Assembly (NCBI GenBank): GCA_017881725.1 | Contig: JADGQO010000235.1 | Span: forward strand, 1-64,000 | Length of the DNA: 64,000 nt | DNA from: Fibrobacteria bacterium | Lineage (GTDB): Bacteria > Fibrobacterota > Fibrobacteria > UBA11236 | Direction of reading: 5' to 3' | Part shown: positions 49,307-58,645 of the stretch, in pieces | Layout: the number at the start of each line of letters is the position of its first letter | Position numbering within the stretch: position 1 is the stretch's first letter | Program-made: the position numbers and the translations under genes | The notes under the pieces: generated by a model | Databases searched by the model: none | What the model saw: only the letters and a program-made list of their open reading frames with translations | What the model was told of the DNA's origin: nothing

Positions 49307-50050
49307 TTAAAAGGTGATGACGGCCATGGCCGAGGCGAAGGCCACGGTGGTGATGTAGCCGGAAATTTGGTGGATCTGGGCCTTATCATGGTTGATCGTA
49401 ATCGTACTTTGGCCTTGTCCGCGTTCGTGCGCCGCGACACCGTCGGCGAGCAGAGGCGTCAGCACCATTCCGGTGAAGTGAATCAAGGCGAGGCCCTTGT
49501 GGATGGAGATGGTGCTCCATTCCTTGCGGCGAACCATGGGCGGAGGCGTTAGGAGCGACAAAGCCGCCGTGGTGAAATAACTTAAAATGGTCACGTCGGC
49601 CCAAGTTTTGTGCGTATTTCCATAGCTGGTATTGTCGCTCAGCGTCAACTGCCCGTAGGTTACGGCCGTGATCATGGCAGCCAAGGTCAAAAAGCCGCCA
49701 ATCTCATGGGCCGTAAGCATGGTCCGCCGCAGGCCCAATTCCTTCTCGCGGGACTCCTCGGTCAGGGGATAGATGCCGGTCGAGCGCATGAAACCATGTT
49801 CTCCCCAGAGGATGCGTTCGCCCGGGCTCACCACTTCCGGCAATAAGTGAGAGTCGGATTTTGCGGCGCTACCGGAGGCCGTCGTGGACGCGGCGGAATC
49901 CTGGGGTGTCGAAACGGGATCCGGGGATTTTTCTTTCGATTTTGTCGGGCTTGAATCCGAGACTGCGCTCCAAGAACTCAAAGTGAGTAATAGCAAGGCG
50001 GGCATGCAGCGGGAGAAGAGTTTCGGAAATACAAGAAAGTTTTTTTTCAT
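49307..50050 (-). CDS. Multi-TM membrane protein with conserved-looking histidines (cytochrome b561-like?)
   Basis: Signal/TM N-terminus; AHEIGGFLTLAAMITA, ISIHKGLALIHFTGMVLTPLL, KAQIHQISGYITTVAFASAMAV. Confidence 0.6.
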   Translation of the reverse strand: MKKNFLVFPKLFSRCMPALLLLTLSSWSAVSDSSPTKSKEKSPDPVSTPQDSAASTTASGSAAKSDSHLLPEVVSPGERILWGEHGFMRSTGIYPLTEESREKELGLRRTMLTAHEIGGFLTLAAMITAVTYGQLTLSDNTSYGNTHKTWADVTILSYFTTAALSLLTPPPMVRRKEWSTISIHKGLALIHFTGMVLTPLLADGVAAHERGQGQSTITINHDKAQIHQISGYITTVAFASAMAVITF

Positions 50051-50210
50051 GCCGAGATTATAACAAACTGTTCACCGCTAACCATTCCGTTTATCTCGCC
50101 GATAATTTTTTTTCTTGTCAAAATGCTCATGGCTCCGAAACCATGGAAACCGAGGAAACAATTAACCCGTGGCGTACTAAGCGAATGCACCAAAGAGTGA
50201 CCAGCCGCAT

Positions 50211-50492
50211 TTGTTACTTTTCAGACCCAACCGGTCGTCTCGACTGTTTTCCGCGGCCTGCATCACACTTATCAGTATTTTCCTGTTATACGGCTGCGCC
50301 GGAATCTCCGGATCCGGGAGTAGCTCCTATGTTACCCAGGAGCCGCCTGAATTCGATCTGACCCATTTCGGCAACGCGCCCTTCCCCTTCTGGTTCCAAT
50401 TGACCCCGCCGGAAACTATGGTCCAGATTCATGGGAAGAACACCCCATATCATGCCATCAACCCACGGCATAACTTGTTATTCAACGACTAA
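50211..50492 (+). CDS. Small lipoprotein
   Basis: TTG start; LISIFLLYGCAGISGSG lipobox. Confidence 0.55.
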   Translation: MLLFRPNRSSRLFSAACITLISIFLLYGCAGISGSGSSSYVTQEPPEFDLTHFGNAPFPFWFQLTPPETMVQIHGKNTPYHAINPRHNLLFND

Positions 50493-50558
50493 AAGTTAAA
50501 CCGAAAATCAAGGATGAATACGTGTGCCTTTCGCATAAGACACGCATAGGAGGAATAC

Positions 50559-51290
50559 ATGCATACGACCATTCGCTTAGCGGGGATTTGCATCTTGGCG
50601 ACCGTTTCCATGGGTAAGCCCTGGGCACAGACCCAGACTAACGTGAGTGTCTATGGAAAATCCGAGCCGGATACCGTCATTACACCTGTGACGCCGAAAA
50701 CCACACGTTTAAGACCGCCTCCTACGGTAGTGGTACCCGCATCGGGCGTGGTAACGTCCGGTGACACGCTTATTTCGAAGGGTGCGTATACGCCCCCCGA
50801 TACAGCCTCCACGGTGGGCGCTATCCCTCCGGATCAGATCAATGTGCTTCAGCGGAGACGGGAGGCCAAGCGCTTCGGCACCTTCGGCTTCGGACCCGCG
50901 AATTTCAACAACGTGGAGACGAAGGACCAGGCCTATGACGCCTATGTCGGCACGATCTGGGAGGTTAATCGCAATGCGGCCGTCAAGGCGCTAGGCGAGG
51001 TCGCTTCCGATTTCCACCGGTCCACGATCGCCGATCTCAACCTAGGAGCCAACCTATATGCCCTCCCGACGGATATATCACCCTATATCGGCGCGGACTT
51101 GGGTCTCAGTTTCGGCAGTGTACCCGGGGACAGGGCCTTTGGAATGAACGCGGGAGCATCGATAGGAGTCTTGTTGTTCCGAACTTCGAGCGTGCAAATG
51201 AACCTTGAGGGGAATGCGCAGATGATGTTCTTTGATCTGAACCATGATCGGCCTTACATCTACTCGGCCCGGCTGGGCGTGTTGCTCTGA
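50559..51290 (+). CDS. Secreted/outer-membrane hypothetical protein
   Basis: Signal peptide ...GKPWAQTQ; Pro/Thr linker; beta-rich C-terminus ending YIYSARLGVLL; terminator downstream. Confidence 0.65.
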   Translation: MHTTIRLAGICILATVSMGKPWAQTQTNVSVYGKSEPDTVITPVTPKTTRLRPPPTVVVPASGVVTSGDTLISKGAYTPPDTASTVGAIPPDQINVLQRRREAKRFGTFGFGPANFNNVETKDQAYDAYVGTIWEVNRNAAVKALGEVASDFHRSTIADLNLGANLYALPTDISPYIGADLGLSFGSVPGDRAFGMNAGASIGVLLFRTSSVQMNLEGNAQMMFFDLNHDRPYIYSARLGVLL

Positions 51291-51316
51291 ATATTGTCCC
51301 ATTCGCGCGTAAGCAG

Positions 51317-51341
51317 TCCGCTACAGCGTAGCGGATTTTTT
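51317..51341 (+). terminator. Rho-independent terminator
   Basis: TCCGCTAC-AGC-GTAGCGGA followed by T6. Confidence 0.92.
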
Positions 51342-51489
51342 GCTTTTCATCCCTTGTTTGTTTCCCTTTTCGCATCTCGACCCCACCTCATTTATCCCAG
51401 AAACCTTTTTTGTCAGGATACTTGTATCCGCCATCACCGCGGACTATTTCCGATATGTCCCGGTTCGGGGCGAAAGACAAGGAGAAGAT

Positions 51490-51675
51490 ATGGGCAAGTT
51501 CATCAAAATCGTATTGGGGCTTGGAGTGGTGGCGGGTATCTCGTACTACGGAAGGAACCGGCAATCGGCGGAGCAGTTGGCCAATCGGGGCGCCGGCGTG
51601 CTGGGATATCTCAAAGGCTTGGGACAGGGACTATACCTGGGGATCAAACACAGCTTCCGTTTCCTTGAGGCCTAA
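51490..51675 (+). CDS. Small 61-aa protein with hydrophobic N-terminus
   Basis: AGGAGAAGAT just upstream of ATG; MGKFIKIVLGLGVVAGISYYGRNRQSAEQLANRGAGVLGYLKGLGQGLYLGIKHSFRFLEA. Confidence 0.65.
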   Translation: MGKFIKIVLGLGVVAGISYYGRNRQSAEQLANRGAGVLGYLKGLGQGLYLGIKHSFRFLEA

Positions 51676-51758
51676 CCCTTCCCGCCCCAGGACGTAGCAC
51701 CCATGTTACGGCGTGGGACGAATTCCGTGCGGACCGCACCTGCGGACCGCCACCCGGG

Positions 51759-52430
51759 TTATTCCGCGATGTGGATTAACAGGCCGACCATCGCGCGGAT
51801 ATCGCGGGACTTCCAGGAATCGATATCCCCGACCGACTTCTTCAGCGCGTCGGTGAAGGCATATTGATAGCGCACATCGGATGTGAGGAAGACATATTGC
51901 GCGATCCGGAAACCGGCGCCAATGCCGATGTCTCCGGAGAATACCACGGTTTCGGCGTCATCCTTGAATGTGTCGGATAGGCTTCCGAATTCGCCTTTGG
52001 CGTTCAGGTTGATGCCCAGACTCGGTCCCGCGAACGCATAGGCATGGGCCCCGATCGCACCGAACTTCGCCTTCAGCAGCAAGGGGATTTCCAGATAATC
52101 GAGATCACCCGTGGCGCGGATGCTGCCGAAGGGAGCCGCTGAGACGTCGAAGCGCGCGCCTTTCTGCACATAAACGCCCTCGATCATCAAACTATAGGGA
52201 GAGGTAACGCCGAGTTCCGCGCGACCGCCAAGGGCCAGGCCGTTGCGCATATCGGTCTTATCGTGGTTTTTGACGACGGCATCGCCGAAGTTCATGCCCC
52301 CTATCGGTCCGATGCCGATCGATACGGCATGGGCTGCATCGGGTATTGCCATCATGGCCGCAACTGAAATACTCAGGCAACAGGATAGGATTGGCGTCAA
52401 TCGCGAATTGATTTTTCGGTTAGAAAGCAT
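51759..52430 (-). CDS. Outer-membrane beta-barrel (PorT-like) protein
   Basis: Signal peptide MLSNRKINSRLTPILSCCLSISVAAMMAIPDAAHA; VSIGIGPIGGMNFGDA...YLEIPLLLKAKFG...; ATG at 52430. Confidence 0.75.
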   Translation of the reverse strand: MLSNRKINSRLTPILSCCLSISVAAMMAIPDAAHAVSIGIGPIGGMNFGDAVVKNHDKTDMRNGLALGGRAELGVTSPYSLMIEGVYVQKGARFDVSAAPFGSIRATGDLDYLEIPLLLKAKFGAIGAHAYAFAGPSLGINLNAKGEFGSLSDTFKDDAETVVFSGDIGIGAGFRIAQYVFLTSDVRYQYAFTDALKKSVGDIDSWKSRDIRAMVGLLIHIAE

Positions 52431-52492
52431 ATGAGCTCCTTGAATAGGAATGGACCGGCCAGTGACCGAGCCATCGGTGAATGGTACGGACC

Positions 52493-52729
52493 TTAAATAA
52501 GGTTCCGGCGAAACCATCTCCAAATGGGATTTATGCGGGATCCGAAGGTGTTGGCGTAAACCTGGGACCTGGGTGAACTCCGCGCCGAAGAAAAGGATCT
52601 GGAGGAGTAATAGATCCACAGTAGGATGATGACCAACGATCCGGCCGCGCCGTAGGCGGAGCTGACGCTGCTGTTGCCTGGGTAGGCCGCAATATCCATT
52701 CTGGAAAATGAGACACAAGTCCTCTTCAC
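52493..52729 (-). pseudogene. Relic of YihY/BrkB family membrane protein C-terminus (two frameshifts)
   Basis: SSAYGAAGSLVIILLWIYYSS (frame 1) / QILFFGAEFTQV (frame 2) / VYANTFGSRINPIW (frame 1) reassemble the YihY C-terminal YGAAGSLVVLLLWVYYSAQIxxFGAEFTQVYA signature. Confidence 0.75.
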
Positions 52730-52846
52730 ACAAATTGATGGGGGCTCCCCGAAATCCGCGAAAGATCTTTGCGCGGAAACGATGGAAGGTATTTTCCCCC
52801 TGGCGACCCTATCGACCCAAACCGGATTTCCAAAAAAGGACTCCCC

Positions 52847-53695
52847 ATGCTAGCACGTAAATCCACCGTTACTGCGGCGCTGACTGCGTCCCTGTCCATC
52901 GGCATGCTGACGCATTGCGCAGGCTTTTTCAACCAAGAAGGCGAGATGCTGGTTTCGGATGCCGACGAAGCCAAGTTGGGAGCCCAGTTCAACAACACCT
53001 TGACCACCAACGATACCGCCAAGCGCGAGATGCCCATTTACGCGCCTAAAAACGGTGCCCAAACGAATGCTCAAAATTATGTACTGGGACTCTGCAAGGA
53101 AATCATCGCCGCAATCCCGCCGCAAGAAAAGCCAAGCTACCCCTTCAGTTGCACCTTGATCGACAAGGATGTGGAGAACGCCTTCGCCGTTCCGGGTGGA
53201 TACGTCTACGTCTATACCGGCCTCATCAAGAAGCTGAAGGATGAATCGGAGTTGTCCGGGGTGCTTGGGCATGAAATCACCCACGTCACCCATCACCATT
53301 ACCGCAGGCAGCTGGCCAAGAACACCACTTTGGGACTGGCCTTGGATGTGGCGCTGGGCGCTGCGGGCGCGGGACAAGGCGGTCAGCTTGCCGCCGGGGC
53401 CCTATTCCAATTGGCCGGTCTCAAGTTCACCCGTTCGGACGAAGCCGAGGCCGATCAGGGCGGCACCGTCATTACGGCCCGAATGGGACGCAATCCCATG
53501 GGCATCGCCAAGTATTTCCAGCGGGCGAAAAGCGCGGGCACTCCCGAATGGCTGTCCGATCATCCGGGCAATAAAAACCGGGTACAGGCCGTGACCAAAA
53601 CCGTAAATGGCAATGCGCAGTTCCGGCGGTTGGCGTCCGATAGCTCCGTGACCAATTATGCATCGCGATTCCAATCGCAAATAAATGGCCTTTAG
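52847..53695 (+). CDS. M48 family zinc metalloprotease, lipoprotein
   Basis: LTHCAG lipobox; ELSGVLGHEITHVTHHHYRRQ (HExxH); SDEAEADQGG. Confidence 0.93.
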   Translation: MLARKSTVTAALTASLSIGMLTHCAGFFNQEGEMLVSDADEAKLGAQFNNTLTTNDTAKREMPIYAPKNGAQTNAQNYVLGLCKEIIAAIPPQEKPSYPFSCTLIDKDVENAFAVPGGYVYVYTGLIKKLKDESELSGVLGHEITHVTHHHYRRQLAKNTTLGLALDVALGAAGAGQGGQLAAGALFQLAGLKFTRSDEAEADQGGTVITARMGRNPMGIAKYFQRAKSAGTPEWLSDHPGNKNRVQAVTKTVNGNAQFRRLASDSSVTNYASRFQSQINGL

Positions 53696-53716
53696 AACCC
53701 CAACAAGGATAGACAG

Positions 53717-54367
53717 ATGAATTTCAAACGAAAATTGATTATCGCTGGTTTCGGATCGATTTGCATGGCGGCCGCCGCGTCAGCCAGCGGAGCCAAGCTC
53801 GCGCAAGCGACCATGAACCCGCAAGGCCCGTCGCTGCGGCCTTCGGAGACGGCGCCCTCCGCCACGCTTGCCGACACCGCGCAGGTACCCGCCGCAAACC
53901 CGGTGAAGTTCAATGACGCGGAAATCCTCGGATGGGTTTTGGTACTGGACAGCAATGAAATCGCCGCTGCGGACGCGGTGGAAAAAAAGAAGCTGGACAA
54001 GGATGTCATGGGTTATGCAAAGATGCTCCGCAAGCAGCACAAGGATGACTTGAGCGAAACCGAAAAGGCCGCGAAAAAGGCCGGTGTCGTTCCCGTCAGC
54101 AACGGGATGACGAATCAAATGCGTTCGCAGGGCCCTCAGGATCTGACATCCCTGACCGCACTGAACGGCGAGGATTTCCGGAAAGCCTACATCGACGCCA
54201 TGGTCAAGGGCCATTCCGACGCGCTGGAAACGATTGACGCCAAACTGATGCCGAACGCCGTAAGCGACATCATCAAAAAGCGCGTCGCCGATTTACGCGG
54301 CCACATATCCAAACATTTGGAACAAGGCAAGCGCTTGCAGGAAAACCGCGCCGCCGCAGCCGAATAA
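53717..54367 (+). CDS. DUF4142 family secreted protein
   Basis: FNDAEILGWVLVLDSNEIAAADAVEKKKLDKDVMGYAKMLRKQHKDDL. Confidence 0.8.
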   Translation: MNFKRKLIIAGFGSICMAAAASASGAKLAQATMNPQGPSLRPSETAPSATLADTAQVPAANPVKFNDAEILGWVLVLDSNEIAAADAVEKKKLDKDVMGYAKMLRKQHKDDLSETEKAAKKAGVVPVSNGMTNQMRSQGPQDLTSLTALNGEDFRKAYIDAMVKGHSDALETIDAKLMPNAVSDIIKKRVADLRGHISKHLEQGKRLQENRAAAAE

Positions 54368-54413
54368 AAGTGAAATCCTGACCAATGCGGGAAGCATATC
54401 CCACGAGGTAGCG

Positions 54414-54462
54414 AATCTGCACCCGCCAGGATTCGAACCTGGGGCCAACGGTTTAGAAAACC
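54414..54462. repeat. 49-bp direct repeat of tRNA-Arg 3' half (distal att-like copy)
   Basis: Identical to 55331-55379; lacks the remaining tRNA 5' half. Confidence 0.92.
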
Positions 54463-54572
54463 AACCGGAGACGGTTCGCAGCAGGAATCCGCACGCTTAA
54501 GAGAATCCTCACACCGGAATGCATTTGTATGCCCGGAAAATGGCGTATTTTAATTGATTTCGCATTTCCAGA

Positions 54573-54601
54573 TTGCCATAAATATGGTTTTATGGTATAC
54601 T
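54573..54601 (+). promoter_or_regulatory. vapBC promoter with overlapping dyads
   Basis: TTGCCA-N17-TATACT; spacer contains CCATAAATATGG and CCATAA...TTATGG symmetry. Confidence 0.75.
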
Positions 54602-54607
54602 TGTTTC

Positions 54608-54874
54608 ATGAAGGCCACTATCGAATTCGAGGATGAACTCTACCGCCGTCTCAAGTCCACCGCGGCATTACGGGGCAAGAAAGTGCGCGAGCTGGTCAAT
54701 GACGCTGTGCGTAAATCCCTTCAGACTCCCTGGAGCCCAGTCGCGGATGCGCCAAAGAATGAGCTGCCCTTGATTGGAACTCCGCGTAAAAAGCCGCTTT
54801 CCATCAGGGACGATATTGTCACGCGCCTCGACTCCGATTCGGATCGCGAAAGCCATGCGACATCTCTGCGATAG
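54608..54874 (+). CDS. vapB: VapB-type antitoxin
   Basis: MKATIEFEDELYRRLKSTAALRGKKVRELVNDAVRKSL RHH-like N-terminus; overlaps downstream PIN ORF. Confidence 0.85.
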   Translation: MKATIEFEDELYRRLKSTAALRGKKVRELVNDAVRKSLQTPWSPVADAPKNELPLIGTPRKKPLSIRDDIVTRLDSDSDRESHATSLR

Positions 54875-55310
54875 CAACGTCTTGCTCGCGTTCGTCCTGG
54901 TCAACCACCCCCATCATGCCTTGGCCCGGAAATGGTTCCAATCCCTTGAACCGAAAGAAACCGTCGGCCTCTGCCGCTTTACCCAATTGTCCCTGTTACG
55001 CCTCCTGACCACCGAGGCGATCCTCAAGAAGGATACGCAGACCAACTGCGAGGCCTTGTTGGTCTGGAATGCGCTTGCGACCCATCCGCGGTGCGAGTTC
55101 ATTTTCAACGAACCTTCCACGCTGGAATCATTGTGGACGGATTTGGCAGGCTTGGATACGCCTTCCCCCAAGGTTTGGATGGACGCGTTTCTCGCGTCAT
55201 TCGCGATGGGGCATGGGCTCCGACTAGTGACATTCGATCGGGGTTTTGAGTCGTACCGTAAGGTGGGGCTCGACCTGCTTTTGCTGACGTCCCGCGCAGC
55301 CCGGAATTAG
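54855..55310 (+). CDS. vapC: VapC-type PIN-domain toxin
   Basis: MRHLCDSNVLLAFVLVNHPHHALARKWF; FTQLSLLRLLTT; WMDAFLASFAMGHGLRLVTFDRGF. Confidence 0.92.
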   Translation: MRHLCDSNVLLAFVLVNHPHHALARKWFQSLEPKETVGLCRFTQLSLLRLLTTEAILKKDTQTNCEALLVWNALATHPRCEFIFNEPSTLESLWTDLAGLDTPSPKVWMDAFLASFAMGHGLRLVTFDRGFESYRKVGLDLLLLTSRAARN

Positions 55311-55334
55311 CACCTCGCCGGAAGCGGAAAAATC

Positions 55335-55407
55335 TGCACCCGCCAGGATTCGAACCTGGGGCCAACGGTTTAGAAAACCGCTGCTCTATCCACTGAGCTA
55401 CGGGTGC
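55335..55407 (-). tRNA. tRNA-Arg (anticodon TCT)
   Basis: Minus strand GCACCCGTAGCTCAGTGGATAGAGCAGCGGTTTTCTAAACCGTTGGCCCCAGGTTCGAATCCTGGCGGGTGCA: full cloverleaf, acceptor GCACCCG/CGGGTGC, GGTTCGAATCC T-arm, loop TTTCTAA. Confidence 0.97.
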
Positions 55408-55573
55408 ATGATGCGCCGCAGGGTCACGGCCGATTCGTCAGCGCGATAGCCCTGTAGCCGGACGCGCGTGCAGGAGCACAAAGGTATTCAGTGGGAGCAA
55501 GGGTTGCAAGCAACCCGAGGTCTCGTTTTCGGCGCCGCATCGGATTGGAAATGGCGGAGGGGTGACTGGGCAG

Positions 55574-55900
55574 CTAATGACCGCGCGTCATTCCGGCGCC
55601 CCAGTCCTGGGATGGGCCGGATTGGATTTCCAGGGTGGCCCGGGTCAGCGCGTTCTCGCATTTTTTCAGGAATTGCAAACGCGTCTCCTCCAAAGACACT
55701 TCGCGGCGCACCACGAACACTTGCTTCTCGGCCTCGATGACGGCCAGGGCGATGGGCTCGGGCAGCCATTGGCAAAAATGGGACATCAAGGTCTCGATGG
55801 AACGGAAGGAGTACAGCGGTTCATCATGATCCGAATGGATTGCCCCGGGACCTTTCGGTATGGGATCAGACTGGAAAGGGTAAGGCGAGTACTCGGCCAT
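55574..55900 (-). CDS. Hypothetical protein
   Basis: 108-aa ORF with coherent composition (SIETLMSHFCQWLPEPIALAVIEAEKQVFVVRREVSLEETRLQFLKKCENAL); opposite-strand ORF looks like its shadow. Confidence 0.5.
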   Translation of the reverse strand: MAEYSPYPFQSDPIPKGPGAIHSDHDEPLYSFRSIETLMSHFCQWLPEPIALAVIEAEKQVFVVRREVSLEETRLQFLKKCENALTRATLEIQSGPSQDWGAGMTRGH

Positions 55901-56109
55901 GCTGCCTTAGTATTGGGGCGGGCGGGTGGCGGCGTCAAGCGCCCCATGAGCCCAATCGCATTGGGAAAGCCGCGACTCCGTGAAAATCCCCAATGGCCTC
56001 AATTACTATATTTGCGGAGGTAGACGGGCGGGACCTTCGCCCCGTTCGGCCAGTCCGAGGCGCGGATTGACCCAACGGTTTTGCCACTTTTTTGACCACG
56101 GGAACCCAC

Positions 56110-56391
56110 ATGAATTTCGACTTCAAGGATTTGCTTTTCTTCGGACCCATGATTTTGATCATTTATTTCATGATCTTCCTGCCTAAGAAAAAGGAACAGC
56201 AAAACCTGGATAAAATGCTGGCCGCGCTCAAAAAGGGCGACCGGGTGCTGACCAATTCCGGCATGTACGGCGAGGTGGCAAGCATCAAGGACAATATCGT
56301 CACCCTTAAATTTTACGACGGCATGCGCATCGATTTCGCCAAATCCGCCATTGCCAAAGCGGTGGAAACGCTCCCCGAGGCGAAGGCCTGA
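56110..56391 (+). CDS. yajC: Preprotein translocase subunit YajC
   Basis: ILIIYFMIFLPKKKEQQNLDKMLAALKKGDRVLTNSGMYGEVASIKDNIVTLKF. Confidence 0.95.
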   Translation: MNFDFKDLLFFGPMILIIYFMIFLPKKKEQQNLDKMLAALKKGDRVLTNSGMYGEVASIKDNIVTLKFYDGMRIDFAKSAIAKAVETLPEAKA

Positions 56392-56459
56392 AATTGCAAG
56401 CGACTGATGGGTTAACCGCCAAAGTGGCGCGACGGTAAAATTCGGATTAGAATTCCCTC

Positions 56460-56981
56460 ATGGCTTTGAGCATCTATACCTACGGACAGAAAATCCTGCG
56501 CAAGAAAGCGCAGGAGGTGGTGAAGATCACGCCGAGTCTGGCCAAACTGGCCGATGACATGCTGGAAACCATGTATGCCAGCGCCGGCATCGGATTGGCG
56601 GCCCCGCAAGTAGGCCATTCCATCCGGCTCATCGTCGTGGACGTGACCTCGGAAGAAGAACCGCGCAAACCGTATCAGATGTTCAATCCCAAGGTCGTCA
56701 ACAAAGTAGGCGCGTGTACGGCCGAGGAAGGTTGCCTCTCCGTACCCGGCGTTTGGGCCGACGTGGAGCGCCCCGAAAGTATCACGGTGGAAGCTATGGG
56801 CAAGAACGGAAAACCCTTCGCCCTCAAGGATATTGACGGTCTCTTGGCCCGGTGCATCCAGCACGAAATCGATCATCTGGACGGCGTCCTGTTCGTGGAT
56901 AAGATTTCCGCCACCGATCGAACCTTGAACCAAGGCAAGCTCAAGAAATTATCCAAGGGGTCCAAATCCGTCCCGAGCTGA
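56460..56981 (+). CDS. def: Peptide deformylase
   Basis: GIGLAAPQVG; EEGCLSVPGV; QHEIDHLDGVLF. Confidence 0.97.
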   Translation: MALSIYTYGQKILRKKAQEVVKITPSLAKLADDMLETMYASAGIGLAAPQVGHSIRLIVVDVTSEEEPRKPYQMFNPKVVNKVGACTAEEGCLSVPGVWADVERPESITVEAMGKNGKPFALKDIDGLLARCIQHEIDHLDGVLFVDKISATDRTLNQGKLKKLSKGSKSVPS

Positions 56982-57004
56982 AAGGGGCGCTGCCTTTCCG
57001 ATTT

Positions 57005-58645
57005 TTGCGGGTGCTTGGCCTGTTGCTGCCCGCCCTGCTCCTAGGTTGTTTTCCCAAAACCCCGGCCCACCGGAAAGTCATCGGCCCGGGTGTCGAAAAC
57101 GGTACCGGCGCCCCCGGCCCGGCCCGCGATGCCGAAGGGTCGGAATCCGACCGTAACCAAAAAAATACCGTAACCGGAGGGTTACCCTTCCCGGAAGTCC
57201 AGGACACTTTGGGTTGGGATGCTCCTTATGTGAACCCCGACTCGGCGCATCCGAATCCCTCTCCGGATATCCCGGGTGATCGTCCGTCCGGCTGGTCCAG
57301 CCCGCCCGTGGCCGCGCGTCCCGCGCCCACACGGCGTATGGGCGAAGCCCTGCCTCCCGTTTCCCGCCCCCCGGGCATCCGCCAACGCCCCCGCCCCAAA
57401 GATCTGCCTGAAAAAGCGCGCGTCCTTTTGTACCAGGGCCCCAAACCCTTGTCCCTGTATTCGCTCGGCGAGATTCAGGTACTGGCCGAAGTCGCTGCGA
57501 ATCCCAGCCCCGCCCCCACCGGTCGAGCTGGGGCTTCCGGACCAACCGGGACTTCCAGCCCGACTGCGGCTACGGCCTCCGGGAAAAATACCGGGACCTT
57601 GGCGAAACTGGCCGTTCTGAAAGGGCGCTTCGTCATCCGCCGTTCGGGAACCGGATTCGAGGTGATACCCACGGGGAAATCACCCATCACCTCGGGTTCC
57701 CGTCGGATGCGGCTCATGTCCGTCAACCCGTATAACCTGCTCGACTTGAACGGCACCGTTTATCGCGGCGGCCTGCACGTGCTGGCGGAAGGCCGTACCG
57801 AAATCGAGGCCATAAACGTGCTGGGCGTGGAAGATTATTTGCGCGGGGTTTTGCCGTATGAACTGGGCACGGTTGATCGGGAGGCGCTGGAAGCTTTGAA
57901 AGCCCTGGCCGTGGTGGCGCGCACCTATGCTTATAAGCGCATGACGCGCGCGACGGGAAATTTCCATCTCCACGCCGACGTTCAGGATCAAGTATACCGC
58001 GGCGTAAAGGGCGAGTACCTCCTCAGCGACCGCGCCGTGTGGGAAACCCGTAGCATGGCGGTTACCCAGGCCGATACCCTGACGCAATGCTTTTATTTTT
58101 CCACCTGTGGCGGCCGCACCTCCAGCAAGCACGAAGTGTGGGGCGGCGACAGCATCCCCTATTTAACCAGCCGTCCGGACACGGACGCCGTGGGAGAACC
58201 CTATTGCAAGGGCTCAAAATATTCTTCCTGGAAACAGGAATGGTCCCTGGCAAAGCTGGCGCCGGCCCTGCGGCGCGATCTCCGATCCGCCGGAGTGACG
58301 GACTATCCCGCCTTCACGACGGTGAAAAACGTAGAAGTGGTCACGCGCGGGGCCTGCGAACGTATCCGCGTCCTCAAATTCGAAACCGACAAAGGCCCGG
58401 TGTTGGTAAAAGGCGATAAGGTGCGTTTTGCCCTGCGGCCGGAGGGCGCTCCCGATCGCATCCTGGAAAGCGCCTGGTTCGACGTGAAGATTTCCGGCGG
58501 AACCTTAATCGCCCAAGGCCATGGCTTCGGCCACGGCGTAGGCCTGTGCCAAATGGGCGCCATCGCCCGCGCCCGCTCCAACCAAAACTTCAAACAAATC
58601 ATCGAAGCGTATTACCAAGGCATTCAGGTAACTGAGTTACGATGA
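57005..58645 (+). CDS. SpoIID/LytB domain protein, lipoprotein-like
   Basis: LLLGCF lipobox; NVLGVEDYLRGVLPYELG...EALKALAVVARTYAYKR...FYFSTCGGRTSSKHEVWGG; GHGFGHGVGLCQMGA. Confidence 0.93.
   Translation: MRVLGLLLPALLLGCFPKTPAHRKVIGPGVENGTGAPGPARDAEGSESDRNQKNTVTGGLPFPEVQDTLGWDAPYVNPDSAHPNPSPDIPGDRPSGWSSPPVAARPAPTRRMGEALPPVSRPPGIRQRPRPKDLPEKARVLLYQGPKPLSLYSLGEIQVLAEVAANPSPAPTGRAGASGPTGTSSPTAATASGKNTGTLAKLAVLKGRFVIRRSGTGFEVIPTGKSPITSGSRRMRLMSVNPYNLLDLNGTVYRGGLHVLAEGRTEIEAINVLGVEDYLRGVLPYELGTVDREALEALKALAVVARTYAYKRMTRATGNFHLHADVQDQVYRGVKGEYLLSDRAVWETRSMAVTQADTLTQCFYFSTCGGRTSSKHEVWGGDSIPYLTSRPDTDAVGEPYCKGSKYSSWKQEWSLAKLAPALRRDLRSAGVTDYPAFTTVKNVEVVTRGACERIRVLKFETDKGPVLVKGDKVRFALRPEGAPDRILESAWFDVKISGGTLIAQGHGFGHGVGLCQMGAIARARSNQNFKQIIEAYYQGIQVTELR

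Noticed and set aside
54414-54490. Possible second tRNA gene
   Set aside because: Only the 3' half (T-arm to anticodon loop) matches tRNA-Arg; the following sequence AACCGGAGACGG cannot form the remaining arms, so it is treated as an att-like fragment.
55562-56023. 153-aa plus-strand ORF
   Set aside because: Overlaps the more protein-like minus ORF 55574-55900; composition suggests the shadow strand.
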